In this document: in pieces, positions 35,300 to 45,136 of the stretch
How the letters are laid out: the number at the start of each line of letters is the position of its first letter
Numbering within the stretch: the first letter of the stretch is position 1
NCBI RefSeq assembly: GCF_019649055.1
Contig: NW_026570230.1
Span: 372,001-436,000, forward strand
Length of the DNA: 64,000 bases
Reading direction: 5' to 3'
From: Paramacrobiotus metropolitanus
Taxonomy: Eukaryota > Tardigrada > Eutardigrada > Parachela > Macrobiotidae
Position numbers and translations under genes: made by a program
Notes under the pieces: generated by a model
The model's input: the letters and a program-made list of their open reading frames with translations, nothing else
Told to the model about the DNA's origin: nothing
Database searches by the model: none

Positions 35300-36283
35300 T
35301 TATCGAAATCTAACGTAATGGGCGGGATGCTGCAGCTGCGCATCAGCTGAGGCCGCAAAGCATAGAATCGCTCGTAGGCGCTGGGCCGGTGGGTCCGATG
35401 ACGGCGGTGCGGTATCCGTTTGGTACATGGATGCTGATATTCTGGGCCACAGAGCTGACGCTTCGTTCAGGTCTCTTATTGGTGCGGGAAAAGACCAGGC
35501 TCGAATCATCCTCATTCTTCTTTCCAGGTGAGGTCCGCGTTTGGGGCGGGCGCTCCTGAGACGGCCACGATTCTGGTGACCGGTCTGGTCTTGGTTTCGA
35601 TTCTCGATGTAGTAACGTAAGTCATAAGGCTGCCGCGATAGCGGTGCCGGTGGCGCATACTGTTGAGTACGCGTCGGTTCATACTGGCCCTTTAGGGCTT
35701 CCAACAGTCCGCTTTCCATCAGCTGCTTGGCCACTTGGTCGACCATGGTTGTGTTGATGCTGGTCATGATCTGTTCGTACGTCGTTGGAGTTGGCGCCTC
35801 ATACCCGTAGGGCTGAAAGCGTGACGGTGGCTGCTGCTGGTGCGACTGCTGTCCATGAGTTTTCGGGACGGCCGTTGGACCGTGCCCTGTCGACTGATCG
35901 GCACGTGTGTTACCAGGCCGACTATTACGCTCATTATCCCGCTGGATCTTTCGTTCTCGCGCCGTTTGGGTGAGAGGTGGCCACTTGGTTTTGGGACCGC
36001 TCCAGCCAGGTAGTAGGGCGCCAGCGCGTTGCATGTAGAGATCGCAGATTTCGATCTGTTCGTGGTCCCTCAGTAGGGGGAACAAGTGGCGTCCGTCGCG
36101 GCTGTACATGTGACAATAAGCGTCGAAGTTGCCTCTGACCACTTCTTGGTAGAAGCCATACGCTCTTTCGTTTTCGTCACGGAAGCCGGGTCGCAAAAAT
36201 GGTACGTGCAGGGGAACAACTCCCGTTGAGAGTTGTCCCTTAGGCTGGACTGATCCGAACTGTTGTGTTTGCAGTCCCGACAA
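35300..36283 (-). CDS. C-terminal large ORF of the unknown element
   Basis: The 327-residue frame includes HVPFLRPGFRDENERAYGFY, YSRDGRHLFPLLRDHEQIEI and YMQRAGALLPGWSGPKTKWP. Then come a Q/P-rich linker, a helix near TTMVDQVAKQLMESGLLEAL, and an R-rich tail. There is no catalytic motif I recognise. It is the last ORF of the element on this side; the sequence beyond 35299 changes character to AT-rich. Confidence 0.5.
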   Translation of the reverse strand: MSGLQTQQFGSVQPKGQLSTGVVPLHVPFLRPGFRDENERAYGFYQEVVRGNFDAYCHMYSRDGRHLFPLLRDHEQIEICDLYMQRAGALLPGWSGPKTKWPPLTQTARERKIQRDNERNSRPGNTRADQSTGHGPTAVPKTHGQQSHQQQPPSRFQPYGYEAPTPTTYEQIMTSINTTMVDQVAKQLMESGLLEALKGQYEPTRTQQYAPPAPLSRQPYDLRYYIENRNQDQTGHQNRGRLRSARPKRGPHLERRMRMIRAWSFPAPIRDLNEASALWPRISASMYQTDTAPPSSDPPAQRLRAILCFAASADAQLQHPAHYVRFR

Positions 36284-36439
36284 CTTGGGTCATATTTCTG
36301 CTGCGGTGTAACTGCCATTCTCTGTGGTAACTGCAATAAGACATGCAGAACGGTGATGAAGTCCACTTCTAGGACTAGTCCCTATGATAATTACGCCCTT
36401 TGAAATTACGTCCTATAAAATTACAACCCGTCCCCTAGA

Positions 36440-37129
36440 TCACTGATGATATGGCCTCCGCTTTTGCTTCTTCTTGGTGGAGGCCAAAGTGGGGGTGGTG
36501 GTAGGACGAGGGCCATAACGGTCTGGTGGGTCACGCAGCAATCGGTATCGCTGTTGGGCTTCTAGCTCATCAACCGTTTGGCCGAGCCAGCGTTCGTTGA
36601 GCATCTTTTTGACCACATACTGGACGTCCTCGTTGATGCTGAACAAGCCCATGTCGCGGCCCTGGCCGGAGACGTATTCCGTTCCGTCCCTGAGTTGTGG
36701 GTGGTGCGCCAAGCGTTCCAGCTGGTAATGGCCCAGGAGTTGATTGGCTATTTGACCTCTTGTACGGACCATCGGGTGTGATGTTGTGCTGAGCACAGAC
36801 AGAATGGCATTCCGCCATTCCCAGTAGCCTTGAGGTGCCGGTTCACGCCTTTCCGGTGGGAAAGTGTAAAAGATATCGCCGTTTGGCGTATGGGTCCTTA
36901 GAATGGCGCCCTCGTTGTAGGCCATCTGGATGTAGAGCATCACTATCGACTTTGATAACCATTGGCCCTGCCATTTCTCGATGATCTGAAAGGCCAAAGC
37001 TCCTGTGGCGTAGATTGTGCCCGTTTGGGACAACGCCTGTAGGGCGGCCTTAACGTATCCCCATCCTTTGTTCTTATTGAAGACCTTCATCCGTTGGGAG
37101 GGAGCTCCACTTAGATATTTCCTGGCCAC
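36440..37129 (-). CDS. Winged-helix-like ORF of the unknown element
   Basis: This 229-residue frame is the most domain-like of the set. KNKGWGYVKAALQALSQTGT, IIEKWQGQWLSKSIVMLYIQ and MAYNEGAILRTHTPNGDIFY have the helix-helix-strand look of winged-helix DNA-binding domains. A second similar block follows with VRTRGQIANQLLGHYQLERL and DVQYVVKKMLNERWLGQ. The end is basic (KKKQKRRP). It is intact from its first Met to the stop. DNA or RNA binding is an inference from pattern only. Confidence 0.5.
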   Translation of the reverse strand: MARKYLSGAPSQRMKVFNKNKGWGYVKAALQALSQTGTIYATGALAFQIIEKWQGQWLSKSIVMLYIQMAYNEGAILRTHTPNGDIFYTFPPERREPAPQGYWEWRNAILSVLSTTSHPMVRTRGQIANQLLGHYQLERLAHHPQLRDGTEYVSGQGRDMGLFSINEDVQYVVKKMLNERWLGQTVDELEAQQRYRLLRDPPDRYGPRPTTTPTLASTKKKQKRRPYHQ

Positions 37130-37373
37130 TGTTGCATAATCAATGCGCGGCTTCTCCGGGCATGGGTCTGGCAGGGTACGGCTTATCTCGCCATAGCCCG
37201 ATTCTGGGGAAAACGTTTCCCTTACGTTGGCCTAGTCGGGCCGTGCACCACTCTGGTCGCTGTGTTGGGCGCTTTCTGTGCCACCCTGGTCCTCCATGCT
37301 CTGGTCACCGGTGGTGCCTGGTTTTTGTCGCCTGAAGGAATTTCCATGCTGTGGTCCGGTGGGACATTAATGG

Positions 37374-37904
37374 TCAGTTTACCCTTACTTTGGTCACTAT
37401 CATCAGATTCGTCTGAGTCGGACTTTTGGGATTCCTTTTCCTGGTCCTCTTCGTCCTCCTCATCCTCTGGCTCTGAGTCCCCGAATTTCGAGTCTTCAGA
37501 GTCCGAGTCGCTGGTGATGTGGTGGGCGCTGGTGATGTAGTGGGCGATTCATTCCCACGCCCCTTTTTCGCCGTAGCCTTTCGGCTCTTCGTTAAAGTGG
37601 CTAACGGGACCGGTGAAGGAGGTTTGGACTGGCCAGCTGCGTTAGGCAGTGACACAGTGTCCCGTGGCGTGGACCGGGATCCGGTCACGCGCATACGATG
37701 TTTCTCTTCTTTTCGTAGGGCCACCTGCCTTCGAGTAGCTGATGGTCGAGGAGGCTTTTCATGGGGTAAGTTCTTCGGTCCCGGGAGTTTGGCCAGTTGG
37801 GTCATGTCGTATGCTTTTTTGGCCATTCCCGTTAGGGTATCTCCCTTTGGTCGTGCAGCTTTCTTCCTGCCCGCCTCCCATTTCGTGCCTACGTCGTGCG
37901 ACAC
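37374..37904 (-). CDS. Basic, R/S/T/P-rich ORF of the unknown element
   Basis: The low-complexity protein has KKAARPKGDTLTGMAKKAYD near its start, then many RKxx and PTTSPA repeats and an R/K-rich end. It is probably disordered and nucleic-acid binding, or a linker. The opposite strand of this GC-rich stretch is also open, but its composition is less protein-like. Confidence 0.4.
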   Translation of the reverse strand: MSHDVGTKWEAGRKKAARPKGDTLTGMAKKAYDMTQLAKLPGPKNLPHEKPPRPSATRRQVALRKEEKHRMRVTGSRSTPRDTVSLPNAAGQSKPPSPVPLATLTKSRKATAKKGRGNESPTTSPAPTTSPATRTLKTRNSGTQSQRMRRTKRTRKRNPKSPTQTNLMIVTKVRVN

Positions 37905-38056
37905 ATACAGGGACCGTTGGGTCTTCTGTGGATGAATCCGGGGACAGCGAAGCGTATGGGTTCGGCTCGATGGGCATTAGTCGTTTTCAGAACTCCTTGT
38001 TTGACCAGTGCGATCAGTTCTTCCGCCAGGTTAGTTATAAGTTTGTCGAGATCGGC

Positions 38057-38538
38057 TTATCTCTTGAAGTAAAGGGCGTTCACTGTCCTGGCGATGTCCA
38101 GCAGGTTTGAACCTCTTGGGTCATGTAAGTACCCAATGGTTATGCAGATCCGTTGGAAATGCGAGTCGCCACTACGCGAAAGTCCTGCTGGCCGGTGGGC
38201 CACATGGATTCTGCCATCGTCACGGTGTGTGCGGACTAGGAGGCCTAAGTCGAGGATCAGAGTGACCACCCGCCGCATAAAGGGTGCCTTCACGGTCCGT
38301 TAGTGGGAGTCTTCTGAATTCTTCACCGAGCGCCATACGGGCTCGGAGGACACTGACGAGGCACTGGTATAGGTCTCGTCCCGTCTCTCGCTTCATAATC
38401 CTGGTGGCCGCTACCCATTGTCGTACATAATGGCCCGTTGGGATTTCGACGTGGGTGGCCTCTGGTCCAGGGTCTGGAAGTTCAGCTCCATCGTCCCAAG
38501 GTGATGTGAGCATGACTTCCTCTGAGGGTTCTCCCTCG
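38057..38538 (-). pseudogene. Continuation of the interrupted ORF beyond the Polinton
   Basis: The frame below the Polinton carries LTSPWDDGAELPDPGPEATH, GHYVRQWVAATRIMKRETGR and LVSVLRARMALGEEFRRLPL to a stop at 38220. An overlapping frame follows with LLVRTHRDDGRIHVAHRPAG and ICITIGYLHDPRGSNLLDIA to 38057. The helical, arginine-rich composition matches neighbouring ORFs. The overlap indicates a frameshift near 38250. Confidence 0.5.
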
Positions 38539-38544
38539 AGAATC

Positions 38545-38729
38545 AGTAGTATAATGATGGTTATGAACCAGTTTTTTTTATCCGGGGGGTCTAAATTGTT
38601 TGCCCTAGGGGATAATTAACGGTCTGTGTGTTTATAATAAGCGACGTGTTTTTTGACCGGGGTAGATTTTAACGAGTGGAATGTTTTTTAATATGTGATT
38701 TTGTTAAAATATGTCATGAAATTGCAGAC
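38545..38729 (+). repeat. Left terminal inverted repeat of the Polinton
   Basis: It is similar over its whole length to the reverse complement of 46621-46816, with scattered substitutions and a short indel around 38620. Confidence 0.85.
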
Positions 38730-40038
38730 GAAATATCGTTTCGTTACATGGTATTGTAAAAATGACACACTGATTAGTACAATACCGCTTGTTTTTGAGT
38801 GACAGAAACAAAAAAGGAAAAAAGGAAGCTTGATCTGTGGTCGGGTAAGTATGATATCGCGGTAACACACGTTCCGAACGACTACGACCCCTGTTCGACC
38901 TTGGCTTCCCTATTTTTTTCAGTTTTGCGTGTCAATAAGTTGTACTTAACGGTGAAGCATAAAGACTATTTACAACAAGTTGTCAAAGGCATTTTGTAAT
39001 AAGAAATGACCATGGCTTTCAGGGATCATCGGAATCGGTGATCCCTGTAAGATCAGCGTAATATGGATGGATCATCGTTTTCGGTGATCCATACGAGTGC
39101 AGCGGTGATTTACGTACGTACAAGCCCATCCAACAATTCTTTGACCGCTGTAAGCGCAGCGCATATAAATCGCGCACAGTAATGCAAATACGCATCGTAG
39201 TGTAGTGGCAGATATATTTATAAATATTCAACCAACAATAATATATTAGATCACAATTAATCACCGATAAAGCATCATCACAGCTAAAATTATCAGGTTA
39301 ATCAACAAAACCAAACAGATCGCAGTTAGAATTATCATAGTTAAATTACCAGTAACTACAAAAAAAACAGATCAGTTTATGAACTACCATTCATGAAACG
39401 AAATATGGAACGAAATATCAGTACTCAATTCGAGCGCCACCTGCGTGGAATACCTTCTCATATCGCACTGGAGTAGATTTGTAAAGATTCTGGCAGATTT
39501 GTTGCTTATTTACGTTGAATACGCAGACTCATGTGGCGTGATGTGTCGAAGCACATTAAATGGCTCAAGCCCACGTTTCTTTAAATTCCCGCTTACAGCG
39601 GTCAAAGAATTGTTGGATGGGCTTGTACAACACCGTAGCAACAGTACTGTTTTAAGTAATCTTTGGATAAATAGATGTGGTTATTTTTGCCACGTATTTG
39701 ATCTGAACGGGTAATGAGCATAATGGAGGTTTTATTTCATTGCTGAAATTGCTGTCAAATCAATAAAATGTCGCATCATTGTCTGTGGCGCAACCGTCAG
39801 GAACGAACAGTTTCGTTCCGCAAAGTTGTTGCAGCTTGTTGTTTTTTCGTATGTGGGTCGATTCAAAAGTGTGACCGGGGTTGATGGTTTAAAGACACAC
39901 CCAATCTTACACAGCTCTATGAAATTCGACCGTTGCATTTTTGCTGTAATAAAAATGATGACCTAAGTTTCCGGTAAAGTTTTCAATTAGTCAGAACCAC
40001 GTATTTATCACCATCGTTCAACGAAATGCTGTAAAGTC
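38730..40038. other. Polinton left interior without a recognised gene
   Basis: Two small hairpins (gggatcatcg...cggtgatccc near 39022 and ggatcatcg...cggtgatcc near 39066) and a 42-bp inverted repeat (acaagcccatccaacaattc at 39119, its complement ending at 39630) suggest further small insertions. The short frames at 38799-38999 and 39445-39714 look weakly protein-like but are unassigned. Confidence 0.45.
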
Positions 40039-40251
40039 TTACCTAACATTTGAAAGGATATATTGTTCGATTATTCGGTTTCGTACGGTGTTGTTCCAGT
40101 AGTCGGTCTGCATAATTTTTCCAACGCTTTTGGTGACAACAAACGCAGCAAAAACTAAGAAAAACACAACGTACAGGATAATTAACAACACCTTCTCACA
40201 TTTTTGCTCGAGGTTACGCGCATAGCACAACATGTGCTGGAGGTTAGCCAT
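40039..40251 (-). CDS. Small single-span membrane protein, hypothetical
   Basis: It has an ATG start (ANLQHMLCYARNLEQKCEKV), one clear membrane segment (LLIILYVVFFLVFAAFVV), and a polar tail. Polintons often carry small unassigned membrane ORFs, but this one is antisense to the other genes and may be a chance frame. Confidence 0.3.
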   Translation of the reverse strand: MANLQHMLCYARNLEQKCEKVLLIILYVVFFLVFAAFVVTKSVGKIMQTDYWNNTVRNRIIEQYILSNVR

Positions 40252-40449
40252 TGTAAATTGTAAATTAATATTGAAGCATTAGCATCCCTCAAATAGACTA
40301 GCGTAGTTTATTTTCCTCGAATAAATTACGTCTTTTAATCGCTTTATAAATTGTTTTGCAACACTGGTCACTGAAACAATACCTGTTTTTGGCTAAAAGT
40401 TATTTAAAAATTTCCGTTTGTAACAAAGCCTATTTAAGCGGAACATATT

Positions 40450-40775
40450 GGCCCGCGCTCAAGCTCTGACTCTGACTCAGACTCTGACCGCTCAAACTCT
40501 GACTCTGACTACTCAAAGTCTGACTCTGACTGTCCAAGCTCTGACTCTGACTTTGACTGAATAACCTAAGAATAACTTAAGAAACCTAAGAAATTTAATA
40601 AAACAAAGAATAACCTAAGAATAACCTAAGAAACCTATTAAGAAACCTAAGAAACCTTCAGAGTCAGAGTCAGACTTTGAGCGGTCAGAGTCAGACTTTG
40701 AGCGGTCAGGGTCAGACTTTGAGTAGTCAGAGTCAGAGTTTGAGTGGTCAGAATCAGAGTCAGAGTCAGAGTTGG
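40450..40775. repeat. Inverted GACTCTGAC / CCTAAGAAA repeat
   Basis: The left arm (40450-40557) is built of ctctgactctgac words and the right arm (40664-40775) of the complementary gtcagagtcagag. A short CCTAAGAA spacer lies between them, so the whole could fold back. The start ggcccgcgctcaagctctga is shared with 45523 and (inverted) 22500, linking this repeat to the 1750-bp TIR element family. Confidence 0.75.
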
Positions 40776-40809
40776 ATTCTGGGCCGAACATATTTGGTGC
40801 ACAAACACT

Positions 40810-41514
40810 ATGTGTCTGCTAAAAATGTTTAGCGGGATAAATGATTATCCGCGCTTTCGCGCTCCGTTTGGAATGTGTATTTGTGGGCCCACAATGTCGG
40901 GCAAAACACATTTTGTATTTACGCTCCTAAGAAACAGTAACTTTGTTCTAAATCAACAACCAACGAGGATATTATACTGTTGCGGCCACTGGCAGAAAGG
41001 TATCGAAACCTTACAAGAACAGGTTACTCCAGTTGAATTCCTGCAGGGTCTGGACGATCTGTTCTCAGTTTTGCAGTCAGTTGACAGTAAGACTCATACC
41101 TTGGTTATTATTGACGATTTGGCTACTGATCTATGCAAGGATGCGCGCTGTTCTGACCTGTTTATCCGTGGAATCCATCACAAGAACGTTTCCGTCATCA
41201 TGCTGCTGCAAAATCTGTAAAAACAAGGAAAATCGATGCCTGATATCACACTCAATTCGCAGCACTTGATACTATTTAAGAACGTCCGGGATGTCAATCA
41301 AATCGCATTGCTGGCACGTCAAACTGGACTAAAATATTTGGTCGACGCTTATGACAAAGTTACATCGGAACCTTATCAACCCTTGGTTTTGGACTTGCGC
41401 CCAACGTGCCCCGATTATTTAAGGATACGATCACATGTTTTACCGGGTGAACGAATACGGATTTATCTGAACCGGAACTCAACAAACACTTTACCAAAAT
41501 GTCGGAAAGGGTAA
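40810..41514 (+). pseudogene. Polinton packaging ATPase (A32/HerA-FtsK type) with internal stop
   Basis: The Walker A motif GPTMSGKTHF lies about 25 residues from the probable start (ATG at 40810 or 40825; the earlier open codons are GACTCTGAC repeat). The Walker B motif is TLVIIDDLATD. One in-frame TAA (41218-41220) interrupts the otherwise continuous frame, which resumes with ITLNSQHLILFKNVRD and ends at 41514. In Polintons and related double-jelly-roll viruses this enzyme pumps DNA into the capsid. The single nonsense codon inactivates this copy. Confidence 0.85.
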
Positions 41515-41825
41515 AGGCCTTAGCGCCCTTCATCATCACGCTGCAGCACTTGAAGCCAAAGCAGCGAAAAGTCCTTATGAGCTACCTAATCAAATCGCAA
41601 CTGAAAGCTCTGGAAGAAGTGGCTGTCAATATTGTGAAAAATATGGTTAATTTATCGCCCGCCGAAGCAGATAAATGCAAACGGTATCGGAAAGCATTAA
41701 AGCTGATTGCCTTACGGCGATACCCCTTGAAAGAAAAACGCAAACTGATTCAGCAAGGAGGATTTATTGGAGCCATCTTACCAGTCATTGCCGGTGTTCT
41801 AACTTCTCTTGTCGGAAATGGATGA
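41499..41825 (+). CDS. Polinton small conserved protein with C-terminal hydrophobic GGF motif
   Basis: The 108-residue frame is intact. It starts SERVKALAPFIITLQHLKPK and continues with a basic helical region, then KKRKLIQQGGFIGAILPVI and a hydrophobic end. A protein of this form occurs in many Polintons and adintovirus-like elements, where a GGFLGALLP-like end is typical; a minor virion role is often suggested but not certain. It overlaps the end of the ATPase frame by 16 nt and the next gene by 8 nt, a compact virus-like arrangement. Confidence 0.7.
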   Translation: MSERVKALAPFIITLQHLKPKQRKVLMSYLIKSQLKALEEVAVNIVKNMVNLSPAEADKCKRYRKALKLIALRRYPLKEKRKLIQQGGFIGAILPVIAGVLTSLVGNG

Positions 41826-42662
41826 ATACTTTATCGTTTCATGGAGAGTAATGGAAAGCCGGCTCCATGAGCAGCTTCAGATCAACAGAGAACCTCCGAA
41901 AGCACATAGTGTTCTATCGCTGGACGCTCTCGTAATTCAAACGCTCCAACGTACCGATATAAGCGAGTACGGAAAGCTAGCCAGCTGAGCAGTATCCTGG
42001 AACGGTTCCTTGCCTTGAAACAGAAAGCCATTCCTGATGAAAATCTCTTAGTACTATCTACAAAAGTAGCCACACAGCCGCTACCAATAGCTGCGGAAAG
42101 GAATCCGGCATTCCCTCCATATTCCCGACTGCCACCGCAATCCATGGTTGTTGAAACGCAAGAGTCACAACAACCCGCTTCCCAAAAACGAAAGAAACCA
42201 GATGACTTTGAGGAAACTGTACCTACCAAACAAGCTCGACAACCTTTATTCCCATCCGCTTTCCCTACTAAAGGACAGAAGCGCGTCTACGAAAGCGATC
42301 CTGACGACAGTAACAAATCAAAAGCCGCACGCACTGCTTTGTTTCCGGCATCGCTACCGAAGAAAAGTTCCAAACGTCAGCAGGACGAATCGCGACCAAC
42401 AAAAGCAGCACGCATAGCGTTGTTTCCCCCGACCGCACCGAAGAAGGGTCGAAAGCGACTGAACGAAGGCATAGACAACCAAGGGTCTTCACGTAAGCGA
42501 CCTCGTAGACCTTTGTTCCCCGTCACAATTCCCCTGCGTGGAAAAAAAAGAAAGGCGGACCAGATTGAAGGTAGTGTTAGAAAACTGCGGTCACATACCA
42601 TCCAAACAGGAGCGGGCCAATCCAGAATACAGTGGATCACTCTAACGTATTGGCTGGTCTAA
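41818..42662 (+). pseudogene. Polinton basic protein with four ALFP repeats
   Basis: ATG at 41818 overlaps the preceding stop. The first frame ends at a TGA after about 56 codons, and a neighbouring frame (open from about 41985) continues to 42662, which indicates one small indel. The C-terminal half contains four copies of a ~33-residue unit with an ALFP-like core: QPLFPSAFPTKGQKR, TALFPASLPKKSSKR, IALFPPTAPKKGRKR and RPLFPVTIPLRGKKR. Each unit joins a proline-rich turn to a basic cluster. The last residues run into integrase sequence in another frame. The role is unknown; DNA binding or a nuclear-localisation array is possible. Confidence 0.6.
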
Positions 42663-43493
42663 TCCAACCAATGAAGTCCAAAACGGCCAACGAAACCAAG
42701 AATGCTTTGTCGCGGGCTTTTAAAGAACTCGGCGAGCGGGAAAAGCTGCAGTATGATAAAGGCACCGAATTTTTTAACGCCGCGGTGAAAACCTTGAAAG
42801 AGAGAAAGATTCACTTTTTCACATCGAAAAACGAAGACATCAAAATCAAATGTGCCATGGCCGAACGTGTCATTCGCACCATCAAAACACGAATGTTTCG
42901 CTTGTTTTGTGCGCGAGTTTCGACCCGGTACATTGACAAACTGCAAGATCTGGTGTACTAGTATAACCACTCTAAACATCGAGCACATGGATTGCGACCA
43001 ATAGACGTCACTCAGAACAATTCTTTGGCGGTATTCAACAAATTGTATCCAACCAAGGAAACCCAGCAACCTCGATTCAAGGTCGGTAATGCAGTCCGGA
43101 TAGCTGCATAAAACCAAGGTGGAAAAAGGCTATACGTATCGAATTAAGGAGGAACTGTTCTACATCACTAAAGTCATTTCACATACCGTACCGGTATACC
43201 GACTAAAGGACTACCAAGACCAACCTATCCAAGGAACCTTTTATGAACACGAGCTCTCCAAAGTATCGCGCCCGAAACAGAAAGAATATACCATCGACCA
43301 TATCATTAGACGCCGTGGTGATAGAGTACCAGTTTGCTGGTTAGGTTACGGACCTGAGCACGATTCCTGGATAAAAGCATCATCATGTACGAAGGAGCAC
43401 CATTCTACGTGGCGCTCTCGAGCGATGTGGCGACGGACCCCAGCAACACCCCTTCCAATTGGACGACCAAACTGGAATATCCCATTACACTAA
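42632..43493 (+). pseudogene. Polinton integrase, N-terminus deleted, with chromodomain
   Basis: The frame starts abruptly in the core (MKSKTANETKNALSRAF), has LQYDKGTEFFNAAV and then AMAERVIRTIKTRMFR, which carry the second Asp and the Glu of the DDE triad. It stops at 42961 and continues past that stop with YNHSKHRAHGLRPIDVT. After a second stop and a frame change (43119) comes LKDYQDQPIQGTFYEHEL and a chromodomain (EYTIDHIIRRRGDRVPVCWL, ending DSWI). The zinc-binding N-terminus and first catalytic Asp are absent, so it cannot be active. Confidence 0.85.
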
Positions 43494-44350
43494 AGGGAAA
43501 ATGGGAAATGGCCCTTGTCGAACTACAGTACCTCAATTCCTTTTACACTCTTCCCGTCGAGCAGAAGATTGAAGTGCACATCGTTAAAGAATTCAGACTA
43601 AAGAAAGATGAAGGAAACTTTCTGGAATCTGCGGACCAAGTTGTCCATACCGACGAGATTACCATTCCTCCTGGAAATTGCAAGGATGCGGATTTGTTAT
43701 TAAAAACCATCAATTTATTGGTACCAAAAGTTGGATCGTACATGGTGGACGAAACTGTGCAAGCTGATAAGAGCGCCTTGTCTGCCGACAGAGCCTTTAC
43801 CGTTCAGTTGCTGACCGCCACCAATCATCGAGTTCGACTGAATATTGGTAACGATCGGGTTTCTGTTGTCTTTCCTCCGTCGTCGATAGTCCTACAAAAA
43901 AATGCTGGGATTTGAACACAGCGTACTGAAACCTGATGTGCCGATGGAAAGTAACAGCAATGTATTCATCGGTCTTTTCCTATGGAAACCAAGAACGTCA
44001 GTATCCAGTACCTGTCCTTTCTGGCTAAACCTCCGAATCCAAAGCTGAACGGCTTTATTTCGGAGCGACCGGTCAACACCCTACTGGGAAATCAAAGCCT
44101 GTTTGTCTACAGTGACGTGGCCGACTACCGCTTGATTGGGGATACCGCAGCGCAGTTTTTACGTTTTCACGCAGGAGAAGTCAGTCAAATTGTGGAGGCC
44201 AGATTCGACATTCCCCACTACGTCCCTGTATTACGACAACATTTCGAAACCATAAAGCTGACCATTGCCAACGATCTGGGAGACGACGCCAAGTTCCAAA
44301 CGGGAAAGTCCCTTGTGAAACTGCATTTCCGACTACAACGACTATACTAA
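43385..44350 (+). pseudogene. Polinton minor capsid (penton-like) protein, two frame changes
   Basis: The ATG at 43385 opens APFYVALSSDVATDPSNTPS, TKLEYPITLKGKWEMALVEL and QYLNSFYTL, the pattern of the single-jelly-roll minor capsid proteins of Polintons. The frame is lost at an A-run near 43900 and regained by 43982, ending with NQSLFVYSDVADYRLIGD, RFDIPHYVPVLRQHFETIKL and KSLVKLHFRLQ, the conserved C-terminal part. The middle section (43905-43990) can be read in a neighbouring frame, so two small indels explain the break. Confidence 0.8.
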
Positions 44351-44351
44351 A

Positions 44352-44750
44352 ATGCCTCTGGTGGAGTACGTGCCGGATCCCCGGCGATACGAGAACGTCT
44401 TTTTGATTTAGACCGGTGGTAGCGCACTGATTCGGTACCGAGGCACGCTGCAAAACGGGTCTGGCTTCCCATAGATTTTGAAAAATCTGTTTGCTAAGCT
44501 ATCAGGATTTGTTCAACCAATATTACGGAAAGCCGCACCCCATGCCAAAGCTGCTCTGGAATCGGCTACGCCTCACCTGCAAGAAGCTGCTACCGGGGCT
44601 ATTAAAGAGGCAGCCGCACGTGCCGGAACAGCCATAGAAAAACGTTTTGCTTCCCAGGAAGGAGAAGGTGTTCGAAAGAAACGACGAGTTCAACGCAGAG
44701 TTGTTCGAGTGAAACGTATTCCACCTACCAACATCCCCGATTTCTTCTAA
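44352..44750 (+). pseudogene. Polinton pVI-like membrane-active/minor capsid protein
   Basis: The start region (MPLVEYVPDPRRYENV) has internal stops, after which 44478-44750 is open: LFAKLSGFVQPILRKAAPHA, then helical A/K-rich sequence (AALESATPHLQEAATGAIKE), a basic cluster and an IPDFF end. Polintons encode a similar short protein with a glycine-rich start, amphipathic helix and basic tail, compared to adenoviral pVI/pX. The N-terminus is damaged here. Confidence 0.65.
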
Positions 44751-44752
44751 AA

Positions 44753-45136
44753 ATGGCCATGTTGATGATGGAAAATTCTGAGCCGGCCATGCAATTGGAG
44801 AACCAGCTCTTTGCATTACCGGCCGCCTTAACGGATCGCTGGCGCACGGAACACGAAAAGCTGAACCCCACTACCGTTTTGACAGACAACGGATCCGCCT
44901 GCGACATTATCTTTTTCATTCAGCCCAGCACATCCGGACTACTTAGTTTGGCGGATATGATCCTGGAACTTGAAGTAGGTATTAAAGTCCACAAAGCCAC
45001 CGGTGAATGGGAACTGATTACAACGGCTGATGGTGTGGCACCGGTCAACAACATTCTGCACTCCCTGTTCTCTTCATGCCATGTGACGGTAGCCAACCGG
45101 TTGATCTCGGATGCCGCCACGTTTTATCCGTACAGC
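44753..45136 (+). pseudogene. Polinton major capsid protein, N-terminal fragment
   Basis: The frame begins two bases after the preceding stop and reads to PVNNILHSLFSSCHVTVANR and a YPYS motif, the conserved start of the double-jelly-roll hexon-like protein (VNN.LHSLFS...V and YPY are typical). Only about 128 codons remain of a protein usually several hundred residues long. The cut coincides with agcacacacatg, the point where the TIR element copy starts. Confidence 0.85.

Noticed and set aside
37132-38110. Plus-strand frames opposite the unknown element ORFs
   Set aside because: The opposite strand is open because of GC-rich low-complexity codons. The minus strand carries the shared module and the in-phase Polinton junction.
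38799-38999. Fragment of Polinton DNA polymerase
   Set aside because: The 66-residue frame has no polymerase motif; no YxDTDS-like or exonuclease motif is visible anywhere in the Polinton.
40744-40809. N-terminal RVRVRV extension of the packaging ATPase
   Set aside because: It is translated from the GACTCTGAC fold-back repeat; the conserved protein starts at an internal ATG (40810 or 40825).
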